Shown in pieces: positions 48,308 through 56,266 of a stretch of 64,000 bases of DNA. Source of the DNA: Planctomycetaceae bacterium (lineage in GTDB: Bacteria; Planctomycetota; Planctomycetia; Planctomycetales; Planctomycetaceae). The notes under the pieces are model-generated. The model made no database searches. It saw only the letters and a program-made list of their open reading frames with translations, and had not been told where the DNA came from. The stretch covers positions 21,135-85,134 of the forward strand of contig WFTL01000172.1 of assembly GCA_015485495.1 (NCBI GenBank). The letters run 5' to 3'. The translations under genes and the position numbers were made by a program. The stretch's first letter is position 1; every line of letters starts with the position of its first letter.

Positions 48308-48535
48308 CTATTCCGCGAGCTTTCTCATGGCGTTCCCAAATCGTTCATGGACATTCGCGATGGCTTTTTCAAATTTCTCTTCTTCCTTCGGGTCGCGGAC
48401 AGGCGTCAGAATCAGAGAACGTCCATCACTAATGATTTCGAACGGCGTTTCCGGCGTCGCGCGAATCAACTCGAGAATCGGCCGGTCGATCACCAGTGCG
48501 TAGCTGTTTCCGTGCCTGGTCAGATTCTTAATCAT
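48308..48535 (-). CDS. AbrB/MazE-type (SpoVT-AbrB) antitoxin
   Basis: A 75-residue swapped-hairpin DNA-binding protein: MIKNLTRHGNSYALVIDRPI is the SpoVT-AbrB strand pattern, ILTPVRD ends the DNA-binding part, and the acidic EEEKFEKAIANVHERFGNAM tail would bind the toxin. It is followed after three bases by doc. An AGGAG lies six bases before the ATG. Antitoxins of this kind repress their own operon; a palindrome overlaps the promoter (see the upstream regulatory entry). Pairing of AbrB-type antitoxins with Doc toxins is known. Confidence 0.88.
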   Translation of the reverse strand: MIKNLTRHGNSYALVIDRPILELIRATPETPFEIISDGRSLILTPVRDPKEEEKFEKAIANVHERFGNAMRKLAE

Positions 48536-48552
48536 TCAGAACTCCTGCGCTG

Positions 48553-48598
48553 TTACTACAAGGTTGTTACAATGTAGCACCCGCCTGGCGGCAGGCAA
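48553..48598 (-). promoter_or_regulatory. Promoter and probable operator of the AbrB/Doc operon
   Basis: On the minus strand TTGCCT (48598-48593) and TACATT (48576-48571) lie 16 bases apart, four of six matches each. Overlapping the -10 and start site are inverted repeats: TTGTTACAA (48564-48572, a 4-1-4 palindrome on the plus strand) and CTACA at 48556-48560 with TGTAG at 48573-48577. These would suit autorepression by the antitoxin. Confidence 0.5.
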
Positions 48599-48706
48599 GT
48601 GAGGAATGGGATGCCCCCATTTTCTGTACCAGGCGTTATGAGAGTGCGGGTTGGGTAAGGGATTCCGCAGTGTGCTGCCGGGTTTTGGGCGGGGATTCAG
48701 ATGCTG

Positions 48707-48922
48707 TCAGGCGAACCGGAGTCGCCGTCCCCTGGGAGCGGGGACGGGCCGTCCGGACTGCTTTGCTGTGTCGAGCCAGAGATCGACTGCGTCCGTGCAG
48801 TTCTGGAGCGCTGCATCGGGGGAGTCACCGTGGGCGGCGCATCCTGGCAGTTCAGGCACCTCTGCGACGAAGACGTGGTCGTCGTCGCTCCAGTAGATGA
48901 TGATTTCATACCTGTGCATCAT
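48707..48922 (-). CDS. hicB: Short HicB-type antitoxin
   Basis: A 71-residue protein with the HicB partial RNase-H-like fold: YEIIIYWSDDDHVFVAEVPE followed by LPGCAAHGDSPDAALQNCTD. Full HicB antitoxins usually continue into a C-terminal HTH or ribbon-helix-helix DNA-binding domain; here only a short basic tail (GRPVPAPRGRRLRFA) follows, so autoregulation by DNA binding is doubtful. It overlaps hicA by four bases (ATGA) in the order hicA-hicB. It should bind and neutralise HicA. Confidence 0.87.
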   Translation of the reverse strand: MMHRYEIIIYWSDDDHVFVAEVPELPGCAAHGDSPDAALQNCTDAVDLWLDTAKQSGRPVPAPRGRRLRFA

Positions 48923-49188
48923 TCGCCGCCTCCGAGGCCGTAGTGGGTGATGACGGTGTGAACCTGTTTCACCTGGTACGGTTTCGCATCGCGTCCCGAC
49001 CGCTGCAGGTTGATCAGTTCCTCGCTTCCTTCCCTGTAAAAAATGTGATGGCTGCCACGCACCCTTTCGTTGAATCCCAGGTGCAAAAGAAGGCTTCGCA
49101 GGTCGTCGAAGCCAATGCTGGCGTCGCTACCGCCGCGAAGAACCCTGAGCAGGGTTTTTCGTGCCGAGCCATGTATGGAATGTACCAC
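48919..49188 (-). CDS. hicA: HicA-type mRNA interferase toxin
   Basis: An 89-residue HicA-like toxin with a double-stranded-RNA-binding-like fold. FDDLRSLLLHLGFNERVRGS is followed by the catalytic His region HHIFYREG and by QVKQVHTVITHYGL. HicA cleaves mRNA and is neutralised by HicB, encoded immediately downstream. The family core is about 60-70 residues; the extra 20 N-terminal residues depend on the GTG start at 49188, and a later start is possible. Second toxin-antitoxin module in a row with AbrB/Doc on the same strand. Confidence 0.87.
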   Translation of the reverse strand: MVHSIHGSARKTLLRVLRGGSDASIGFDDLRSLLLHLGFNERVRGSHHIFYREGSEELINLQRSGRDAKPYQVKQVHTVITHYGLGGGE

Positions 49189-49587
49189 ATCGATCTGCCA
49201 TTGGACAGACGTTCAGAGACTCGTCGATTCCACCATCGGAGGTCTGACAGGCTGACGATGAAGCCGGTGGAGACCGAGCCGCTGCCTGGCGGCGTTCCGA
49301 TGCGTCCGCTGAGCGTCCTGCCGGCGAAGGCGATCGTCCTGCCGGCCGGACGATCGCGTGGTGGCACGAACACACGCGCCGGCGGCGGTGCGAAGACGCG
49401 AAAACCGGGGGCGGCGCCGGGCAACGACGATGGTCCCAGGGAGCATCCGGCGGAACCGGACTGGAGCAGCCGGATGGCCTGTGCGTACACTTCCGCAGCG
49501 GAAATGGTCACTGGCGGCCGTGTTGCGGGCGGCGGGATCTTTGCCAGGAATGCGGCAGCCGTGGGACAGTCTCAGGAGTCAACAGCC
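49189..49587. other. Intergenic region between hicA and the TPR gene
   Basis: A 399-base gap between divergent genes. Frames open on both strands (for instance 49014-49511 on minus, and the upstream part of a frame from 48943 on plus), but their composition is Pro/Gly/Arg-rich and they overlap hicAB or precede a clear signal peptide, so they are not called. Promoters for hicAB and the TPR gene should lie here; none was convincing. Confidence 0.45.
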
Positions 49588-50727
49588 ATGTCATGGGCGT
49601 CGGGTCTGCAGAACAATTTTCAGCGAGCACGCATCGGTGCGGCTCTGTGTCTGATGCTGTCGGGGATGATGACGGCTGACGCGGACAGCCCGTCGGTGCA
49701 GCGGGATTCCCGTGTGGGGAAGAAGATCATTGTGACGACGGCCGGAGCCGAACTGAGAACGCCGGAGGCCACGGTGTGGAAGGCGTATCCCGGCGAGGTG
49801 TTCACGATCGCTCTGGTCAACGGCGAATGGCTGTGGATTCAGGAAAAAGGCGGCTGGATGTGGGAGAAGGACGGCGTGCTGTTCGACCGCGCCATTGCCG
49901 TGATGTCCGATCGTCTTTCGAAGCAGCCCACCGCGGAAGCCTACAATCTGCGCGGTGTCGTGTTTGTGGCTCACGGTCAGTACGAACGCGCACTGAAGGA
50001 CTTCACGGAAAGCCTGGTTCGCGAACCGGGAAACGCCGGGGTGTACAACAACCGCGGGCAGTGTCACTACTTCATGAAGCAGTATGCCCAGGCACTCGCA
50101 GATTTCACGCAGGCTCTGGCGATTTCACCGAACCACGTTGTGGCTCTCAACAACCGCGCTCTGGTGCACATCGCCCGAAAAGACTACCTGGCCGCTCTGG
50201 ACGACATTCAGAAGGCTCTGACCATCCACCCGAAGTACGCAGAAGCACTGCTCAACCGCGGTCTCATTCGGCAGAAAACGGGACATCCCGAGCAGGCTGT
50301 GGAAGACTACACGGCTGCCATTGAGCTGGATCCGCGGTTTGCCGCCGCCTGGCTCAACCGCGCCTTCGCCCGTCGTTCTCTGAAGAGATACCAGGCGGCG
50401 GTGGCGGATCTGCGTCAGGCCATGAAGCTGGCGCCGGACAGTTTCGAACCGGTGAACGACCTGGCCTACACGCTGGCCACCGCAGCCGATGACGATGTGC
50501 GCGATGCCCCCGCGGCACTGGCTCTGGCCGAACAGGCCCGGCAGATGGCCGGTGAAGACCACTGGAACATTCTGGACACCCTGGCCGTCGCCCGGGCGGC
50601 CGTGAACGATTTCACGGGGGCGGAACAGGCCATCCGCCAGGCGCTGGAACTCGTTCCGGAATCCGATCGGGACATCGTGCTCAGTCATCAGAAACAGATT
50701 GCCGCTCGTCAGGCGATTCGGGAGTGA
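49588..50727 (+). CDS. Exported TPR protein with N-terminal SH3-like domain
   Basis: A 379-residue protein. The N-terminus has a signal peptide (core IGAALCLMLSGMMTADA). A small beta domain (KKIIVTTAGAELRTPEATVW to WLWIQEKGGWMW) resembles bacterial SH3. Tetratricopeptide repeats follow from about residue 115 to 290 (AYNLRGVVFVAHGQYERALK, NNRGQCHYFMKQYAQALADF, LNRGLIRQKTGHPEQAVEDY). The ATG at 49588 has AGGAG upstream at good distance and starts the signal peptide; the longer frame from 48943 is rejected. TPR plus SH3 suggests a protein-binding scaffold in the envelope. It overlaps or abuts the next gene, consistent with one operon. Confidence 0.8.
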   Translation: MSWASGLQNNFQRARIGAALCLMLSGMMTADADSPSVQRDSRVGKKIIVTTAGAELRTPEATVWKAYPGEVFTIALVNGEWLWIQEKGGWMWEKDGVLFDRAIAVMSDRLSKQPTAEAYNLRGVVFVAHGQYERALKDFTESLVREPGNAGVYNNRGQCHYFMKQYAQALADFTQALAISPNHVVALNNRALVHIARKDYLAALDDIQKALTIHPKYAEALLNRGLIRQKTGHPEQAVEDYTAAIELDPRFAAAWLNRAFARRSLKRYQAAVADLRQAMKLAPDSFEPVNDLAYTLATAADDDVRDAPAALALAEQARQMAGEDHWNILDTLAVARAAVNDFTGAEQAIRQALELVPESDRDIVLSHQKQIAARQAIRE

Positions 50728-50735
50728 CAGGAGAC

Positions 50736-52541
50736 ATGGCGCGGCTGACCATCCGCTGCCCCGGCTGTTCCGCTCGGCTGGGCGTGGGACGCAAACGAGT
50801 GCAGCAGGGACCCATCACGTGCCCACGCTGCCGGAAGCAGTTCGTCGCCGCCGTGGCCGAATCGCCCGTGGACATCGATGGCCGTTCATCGGTTCGGGAA
50901 TCAGCCGGACGGGATTCTGAAACCATCTCCGAGGGCCGCGCTGCTTTTCCGGAAATCGTGGATGACCGGTTCCTGGAAGTGCCGTCCGCCGGGGGGCCGC
51001 GGCGGCGCCGCCGACCGGGTCTCGGCGCGGTTGCTGTGACCGGTGTGATGTTCTGTGCGGCGATCGTCGGTCTGCTGTGGTGGGCCGACGGTCTGAATCG
51101 AAACGACCTGGTCCGTGCTGTCCCCGAACATTCCGTGTCGGCTGAAGAGGAATCGAATCGGAATTCTGTTCCCCGGAAGGGAAACAGGGCGCATGCCGGT
51201 GGAAGACATTCGGGAGACGCCGGGCGGCCGGCTGATGTACGGCCGATTCCTCTGGACTATCTTCCGATTGCTCCGCAACTGCTGCTGCATCTGCATCCGG
51301 CCGACCTGTGGGAGGGATCGCCGTGGCACCGGGAATTCATGGCCGCTCTGGGAAGTTTCGCCGTCTGGTTCAAAGATCAGATCGAATCCGCCACGCGTTT
51401 TGCTGTTTCGGAAATCGATGAACTGACGGTCGCCGTGAATTTCGGGGCCCGGACGCAGGAACCGGATGTCGTCTGGATTGTGCGTCTGAAGACCGCCGTA
51501 CCGCGATCGGTCATCCTTCAGGAACACATTCGGGGAACCCTGATGCCTGACCTTCCGGAACCTGTCGTGGAATCCGGCGATCAGGCATTTCTCCTCATCG
51601 ACACGCAGACCGTTGCTGCGGCGCCTGCAGAACTGGCGGAAAGCCTGGTCGAAGCCCGTCGGTTTCCTGAGGTGCCTGCGGTGGAAATGGAGCAGCTTGT
51701 GAAGACATCGAACCGAAAGGCGCCGATCACCATCGTGGCTGATCTGCGGGTTCTCGATCAGCACTGGAAGCTGCTGCTGGCCGAACGTCTGCATCCGGCT
51801 GTTGACGGTATCATCACATGGCTGGGCACGGACTGCCGCGTGATGAGCTGGCAGATCGATCTGGAACCGCATCTGAAAATGGAGACACGCATCGTACCGC
51901 TGGCCGAAACGGCCGCGTCGGTCCTTCAGGGACGTCTGATGCGGCGTCTGGGAGAGCTGCCGCAGGACATGCTGGAACGCGTGCAGCGGATGAAGCCGCG
52001 CACGGCCGGTCATCGCATTCTGATCGGACGATTTCCCGCCATGCTGCAGGCGGTGTATCTGGGAAGTCGGGGAGTCAGCCAGGATGGCGTGACGACCATC
52101 ACCACCCTGCTGCCACGTCCGGCAGCAGCCAGTCTGGCGGCCGCGGCGCTGCTGACCTGGAACGAAACACTTGTCCGGCCGGACCGGTCCGGTCCCGGAG
52201 AGAACGCAGAAGCTTCCGTGTCGGCGCCGGACCGCCTCGACCGTCAGGTTCTCGTTGATTTCCGTCGCGATCCGCTTCAGGAATCCATTGCTTATCTGGC
52301 GGATGCGGCGGACGTGACGATTCACATCGACGGCATGGCCCTCAGACTGGCCGGATTCACCCAGAACATGCCGCAGACCCATCGGCTCGGTCGCGTCCCC
52401 CTGGCAGCAGCTCTGGAAGCGATTGTCGGACAGTATGACGGCAGTCTGGTGGTTGCCGAATCGTCGTCGCCCGACGCTCTGCTGCTCACCACGCGTCAGG
52501 CGGCCCGGGAACAGGGGCTGCGGATTCTCATTCCTCGCTGA
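50736..52541 (+). CDS. Zinc-ribbon, single-pass membrane protein with STN-like C-terminus
   Basis: A 601-residue protein. Cys8, Cys11, Cys29 and Cys32 form a zinc ribbon (CPGC, CPRC). A Ser/Glu-rich linker leads to one membrane helix at about 96-117. The long extracytoplasmic part has no clear catalytic motif; its last 90 residues (VLVDFRRDPLQESIAYLADA, GRVPLAAALEAIV) resemble the secretin/TonB short N-terminal (STN-like) fold. The ATG at 50736 is two bases after AGGAG, and a GTG at 50724 overlaps the TPR stop; either way the gene is coupled to the TPR gene. The 3' end overlaps the convergent FlgG-like gene by 14 bases. Confidence 0.72.
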   Translation: MARLTIRCPGCSARLGVGRKRVQQGPITCPRCRKQFVAAVAESPVDIDGRSSVRESAGRDSETISEGRAAFPEIVDDRFLEVPSAGGPRRRRRPGLGAVAVTGVMFCAAIVGLLWWADGLNRNDLVRAVPEHSVSAEEESNRNSVPRKGNRAHAGGRHSGDAGRPADVRPIPLDYLPIAPQLLLHLHPADLWEGSPWHREFMAALGSFAVWFKDQIESATRFAVSEIDELTVAVNFGARTQEPDVVWIVRLKTAVPRSVILQEHIRGTLMPDLPEPVVESGDQAFLLIDTQTVAAAPAELAESLVEARRFPEVPAVEMEQLVKTSNRKAPITIVADLRVLDQHWKLLLAERLHPAVDGIITWLGTDCRVMSWQIDLEPHLKMETRIVPLAETAASVLQGRLMRRLGELPQDMLERVQRMKPRTAGHRILIGRFPAMLQAVYLGSRGVSQDGVTTITTLLPRPAAASLAAAALLTWNETLVRPDRSGPGENAEASVSAPDRLDRQVLVDFRRDPLQESIAYLADAADVTIHIDGMALRLAGFTQNMPQTHRLGRVPLAAALEAIVGQYDGSLVVAESSSPDALLLTTRQAAREQGLRILIPR

Positions 52542-53640
52542 AATCCGCGGCGGCCGGTGTGTTCCGGGGCGAAGACGGGATTCGCGGGGTCGGCGGCTGC
52601 AGCAGGCTGCGGTTGCGTTCCACATTCACGTTGCTCAGTTCCAGACATCCCGAACGGATGACCACGTTCTCGTCAGGAACGATGCCGGCAGCGTTCTGCA
52701 GTTTGAAGAAGACGCCGTCCTCGGTGTGCAGCGATGCGGATCCGGTCACCCGGACGACGGGGATCCGGCCATGGTCCTGACCGCCCCGACCGATCACCCG
52801 CCCGGTCGAATCGATCGTGCAGTCGAGACCGTCAGGAATCACGGGACAGTTCTTCAGAACGAACCCGGATGACGGATGTGACCAGACAAGTCGTCCGTCC
52901 GGGTGCTTCACGAACAGGCCGCTGCGAGTCAGAAGACCGTTGTCCAGTACGAAGAACACGCGGCCGGGAGTCTCAATGGCCAGATGAAAGGGGAACCCGG
53001 TTTCGATGATTTCTCCGGTTCGGAAACTGCGAACGGCAGAACCCGGTTCGATGGCGGTCGAGGGGCCAGGGATGGTGAGAATGATTTCCTCGCGATACCC
53101 GGGTGTTGTCAGGTTGTTCAGGTTGTGTCGGGCGGTCGCGGAGACTGCAGCGAACGGATCCGATGGGGTGCGGTCGTTCGGCAGTTGAGGTTCCGGTGCA
53201 CGGCCGGGCAGGGTGAACATGAGCGGGACATTTGTGCTGCGGGACAGCAGTGGGGACTGAGAGACCAGAAATCGAATGTCGTCGTCAGGCAGACCTGCGT
53301 ATTCTTCGACCCACACCTCGATAACGTCCGCACTCAGATCCGGACACAGTTGCTTCAGCAGCCGCCGCACTTCGGCGCGGCGCTGCCGGGCAGCCGGCGA
53401 ACCGGCTGCCGGTGTGCTCCGATCCGATGACTGTTCGGCAGGGACTGCGATCGGCTGTGGATCGACAGTCTGTGACGTGAGCAGGGAAAGAGTCGGAGGG
53501 GCGTGCTCAGGGATGTCCGCCGGGCGGTCATCCGCTGCCACGGCGAACGGGAGGAAGCACAGAGCTGTCAGGAACGCTCCGGCAGTGAAGGACCTCACGG
53601 CGGCGTCGGCAGGCCGTCCAGGGCAGGACAGACGATTCAT
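52528..53640 (-). CDS. Exported flagellar basal-body rod (FlgF/FlgG)-like protein
   Basis: A 370-residue protein. A signal peptide (core AGAFLTALCFLPFAVA, residues 21-35) precedes a Pro/Ser-rich region. From about residue 165 the rod-protein pattern appears: HNLNNLTTPGYREE, then FRTGEIIETGFPFHLAIETP, GRVFF(V)LDNGLLTRSG and VIPDGLDCTIDSTGRV, and finally GCLELSNVNVERN, the C-terminal rod motif. Rod proteins normally lack Sec signals and use the flagellar type III route, so this is an unusual exported version. No other flagellar gene is nearby. It may be a divergent rod-like envelope protein; a flagellar role is not proven. Confidence 0.75.
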   Translation of the reverse strand: MNRLSCPGRPADAAVRSFTAGAFLTALCFLPFAVAADDRPADIPEHAPPTLSLLTSQTVDPQPIAVPAEQSSDRSTPAAGSPAARQRRAEVRRLLKQLCPDLSADVIEVWVEEYAGLPDDDIRFLVSQSPLLSRSTNVPLMFTLPGRAPEPQLPNDRTPSDPFAAVSATARHNLNNLTTPGYREEIILTIPGPSTAIEPGSAVRSFRTGEIIETGFPFHLAIETPGRVFFVLDNGLLTRSGLFVKHPDGRLVWSHPSSGFVLKNCPVIPDGLDCTIDSTGRVIGRGGQDHGRIPVVRVTGSASLHTEDGVFFKLQNAAGIVPDENVVIRSGCLELSNVNVERNRSLLQPPTPRIPSSPRNTPAAADFSEE

Positions 53641-54004
53641 GGGGAATCCTTTCCATTCGGCAGGTGCCGAACTGCAGACGTCCGGCAGCCTGCTGACGAC
53701 GATGCATGTCCGGAGCGAAGCGCAGCCAGGAAAGAGAGTAACGAGAAAGTGACACTGGAAAGGAACAGTATAGAAAATTCGGGAAACCGGCGGGGATGCC
53801 AGTCTGGGTGAGACTGGCGGTTCGGCGCAATGTTCTGAAAGCTGCCGGACGGTGCTGCCTGGCCGGTGACGGAGACGTGTCGGGTTCGGCAGGTGGTGTT
53901 CGCAGTTTCCGCAAGTTCGGCATGGGGAGCGTGGCCGAAAGAAATCCGGTGCTGCCTGGCCGGCAGCAGGCTGTCTGTGGCTTCTGTCGGAAACGGCCGG
54001 ATTT
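53641..54004. other. Intergenic region between the rod-like gene and the symporter gene
   Basis: A 364-base gap downstream of the leftward symporter and upstream of the leftward rod-like gene. It holds a perfect 8-bp hairpin (arms 53798-53805 and 53811-53818, no U-tract), a 16-base direct repeat (GGTGCTGCCTGGCCGG at 53851-53866 and 53948-53963) and a TATACT box on the minus strand at 53767-53772. The open frame 53637-54536 (minus) overlaps the symporter and is not protein-like. Confidence 0.5.
53851..53963. repeat. Pair of 16-base direct repeats
   Basis: GGTGCTGCCTGGCCGG occurs at 53851-53866 and again at 53948-53963, 97 bases apart, in non-coding DNA downstream of the symporter gene. The second copy is followed by CAGCAGG, extending a partial inverted repeat (CTGCCTGGCCGGCAGCAGG). 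Function unknown. Confidence 0.6.
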
Positions 54005-55894
54005 CTACCGGGAACGGCCGAAGTAGCGTTCGATGAGCTGTTCGGGCGGAGGTGTGGTGGCCAGGGACACGGAAATCACAGCCAGGAAGGAAACGAGCGT
54101 CCCCCACAGAAACGGGTGAAAGCCCAGCAGGTTCCAGGGACGGAACTGTCCGGTGACGTGGTAGTTCCATGAATACAGGCTGAGCAGCGTGACGGCTCCT
54201 CCGATCATCCCGGCGACGGCACCGGCAGCCGTCATGCGTTTCCAGAACAGTCCCAGAGCCACAGGAGCCAGAAACACGGATCCCAGTCCGGCGGATGCGA
54301 ACACGATGAGTGTCTGCAGGAACGGCGGAGGGTTGAGAATGGCGAACACGGCCAGAATTCCGATGATGACCGTGGTGGCGTGGCTGATGGTGCGCAGTGT
54401 GCGGTCGGATGCCTGCGGATTGATGCTTTGCTGGTACACGTCCCGCACGATGCCTGAAGACAGCAGCAGCAGAAAACTGTCCACACTGGACATGACGGCG
54501 GCAAAGGGAGCGGCGAACAGCAGACCGGCCAGCCACGGCACGCCTGCTCCGGCTGTCAGATGGGCCGCCATTTCCGGCATGATGCGGTCCGAATGGATTT
54601 CCATGCCCGGAATGAGGATGCGGGCGGAGGTGAAAATGACGACCAGCGGGAAGTAGATCAGTCCGAAGAACATCGACACCATGATGATCGACCGTCGAAG
54701 AATCTGTGTGCTGCGAAACGACATCTGCCGGACCATGTAGCTGGGCTGTCCGGCTCCGCTGAAATTCCAGATCACAAAGAAGCTCAGCGCCAGAGACACC
54801 GACAGGAATCCCTGAGGATTCGTCCGGTCCGGCCCGGGGGCACTCACATAGACCCCCGGCTGACTGCGTCCGAATGCCGGCGGTTCCCGGGCGCCGGTGT
54901 TTTCGGTCACCTGAACCGAACGGACGATTTCATCGGCGACCCGCTCGACGGCTCCCGGATCATTCGTCAGAAACAGGACTCGGGCCGATACCGCCTCGTC
55001 CGCCGGGACCTGCACCGCTTCGGCCAGGCGGCATGTCTGTCCGTCGGTTGTGGTGGTCCAGGTTCCCCGGGGCAGATGGACGTCGGCACCCGTGACGGAA
55101 CGGAACACGGCCTGACCGAACTCGGGCGGAGTCATCTGAGCGAGTTCACGCGTGGCATTTTCGAGGCCGCCGACCTGCTGCAGGGTCAGAATGAGCATGA
55201 TGACCACGCCGACCAGCATCACCAGCCCCTGCATGACATCGGTCCAGACAACCGCCAGATAGCCTCCCCAGGACGTGTAAATGACCACGGCCACGGCGAA
55301 GAAAATGAGACACAGGACGTGGTCTCCATCGGCCTGACCGGTCCACGACAGGCCAGCCAGCCAGGATTCCATTCGGTGCACGAGCTGCTGATAGGGTTCC
55401 ACATCGGCCAGCAGCACCGCCATGATGTCGGCACCGGCTTTGAACTGTGCCAGCAGAAAGAAAAACATGAACAGAATCAGCATCAGCGTGGCGGATATGC
55501 CGACGGCCGTGCTGCCGAACCGTCGCCGCAGCAGTTCCGGAACGGTGATGGCTCCGGCCAGTCGGCTGACCTGATTGATCCGTTTGGCCAGCAGCGCCAG
55601 AGAAATGATGGGGGCCACACAGTAGCCGGCAATCCACCAGGCCAGCACCCAGCCGTGGGAATAGATCAGGGAGGGGAATCCCATGAAACTGCCGCCGGAA
55701 GCGGCGGTCGCCGCGTAGGTCAGGGCGAATCCCCACAAACCGATTCCGCGGCTGCCGAGAAAATATTCGCCGACGAAAGAACGTCCTGTCTGCGCCCGAT
55801 TGGCGAACCAGGCCAGCAGAAACACGAATGCCAGATAGACCGCGAAACTCACAATCGCCGCATTCGAGGCGGCGGACGCGATCAGAACGTTCAT
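54005..55894 (-). CDS. Sodium:solute symporter (SSS/PanF-like) with an extra soluble insert
   Basis: A 629-residue transporter. Motifs such as NRAQTGRSFVGEYFLGSRGI, YAATAASGGSFMGFPSLIYS, WTDVMQGLVMLVGV and FAAPFAAVMSSVDSFLLLLS place it in the SSS family, nearest PanF-like members (the sodium site is in the SGGSF and SSVDS regions). Between two helices an insert of about 90 residues (around ARELTQM-like ELAQMTPPEFG to GVYVSAPGPDRTNPQ) is absent from standard SSS proteins and is probably extracytoplasmic. The start overlaps the small YhdT-like gene by ATGA. Substrate not predictable. Confidence 0.87.
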   Translation of the reverse strand: MNVLIASAASNAAIVSFAVYLAFVFLLAWFANRAQTGRSFVGEYFLGSRGIGLWGFALTYAATAASGGSFMGFPSLIYSHGWVLAWWIAGYCVAPIISLALLAKRINQVSRLAGAITVPELLRRRFGSTAVGISATLMLILFMFFFLLAQFKAGADIMAVLLADVEPYQQLVHRMESWLAGLSWTGQADGDHVLCLIFFAVAVVIYTSWGGYLAVVWTDVMQGLVMLVGVVIMLILTLQQVGGLENATRELAQMTPPEFGQAVFRSVTGADVHLPRGTWTTTTDGQTCRLAEAVQVPADEAVSARVLFLTNDPGAVERVADEIVRSVQVTENTGAREPPAFGRSQPGVYVSAPGPDRTNPQGFLSVSLALSFFVIWNFSGAGQPSYMVRQMSFRSTQILRRSIIMVSMFFGLIYFPLVVIFTSARILIPGMEIHSDRIMPEMAAHLTAGAGVPWLAGLLFAAPFAAVMSSVDSFLLLLSSGIVRDVYQQSINPQASDRTLRTISHATTVIIGILAVFAILNPPPFLQTLIVFASAGLGSVFLAPVALGLFWKRMTAAGAVAGMIGGAVTLLSLYSWNYHVTGQFRPWNLLGFHPFLWGTLVSFLAVISVSLATTPPPEQLIERYFGRSR

Positions 55895-56217
55895 GCGCCC
55901 GGTTCCTCCAGGTCGTCCGGGTCGGTTCCGTCAGCAGTGCTGTCCGGTGATGCGAAATCGTCGACCAGTTCTGTGTCCTGCATCACCCGGGTGGCGAACC
56001 AGACGGTCACGGCGAATGCGATCACCCAGGGAACCGCGATCCCCCACAGGACCCAGTCCGGCATGCCCAGCGTGGTGGTCACGTCGGCACTGCGGGCATC
56101 GAACGCGTTGGCTCCGCACCACCCGGTCACCCACGCAGCGAACACGGCCCAGGTGGTGAGCTGAAACCGCAGTTCACGCTGCGCCTGTCGGAAGGATTCT
56201 GCAAGCTGATCCGGCAT
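55891..56217 (-). CDS. YhdT/DUF997-like small membrane partner of the symporter
   Basis: A 108-residue protein with two membrane helices, about residues 20-37 (LTTWAVFAAWVTGWCGANAF) and 56-73 (LWGIAVPWVIAFAVTVWF), and an acidic tail. Size, topology and position directly upstream of an SSS gene match the YhdT (DUF997) family, small proteins usually encoded beside PanF-like symporters. It overlaps the symporter gene as ATGA, so both are cotranslated. It is likely an accessory subunit. Confidence 0.8.
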   Translation of the reverse strand: MPDQLAESFRQAQRELRFQLTTWAVFAAWVTGWCGANAFDARSADVTTTLGMPDWVLWGIAVPWVIAFAVTVWFATRVMQDTELVDDFASPDSTADGTDPDDLEEPGA

Positions 56218-56266
56218 GCGGATGTTGTAGCAGATCCCGCGGCCTCGCCAAGCGGCGCGCGGCCGA

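Noticed and set aside
48605..48623. Hairpin AATGGG/CCCATT between the two toxin-antitoxin modules
   Set aside because: Only six pairs and no U-tract in the direction of the hicAB transcript.
48943..49587. Long upstream extension of the TPR gene frame, starting inside hicAB
   Set aside because: The added residues are Pro/Gly/Arg-rich, overlap hicA on the other strand and precede an obvious signal peptide with its own ribosome site at 49588.
53798..53818. Hairpin GCCAGTCT/AGACTGGC as a terminator for the symporter operon
   Set aside because: No U-tract follows on either strand, so it does not meet the intrinsic-terminator pattern.
53637..54536. Minus-strand open frame of about 300 codons
   Set aside because: It overlaps the 3' end of the symporter gene and has Arg/His/Ser-rich composition with no signature.
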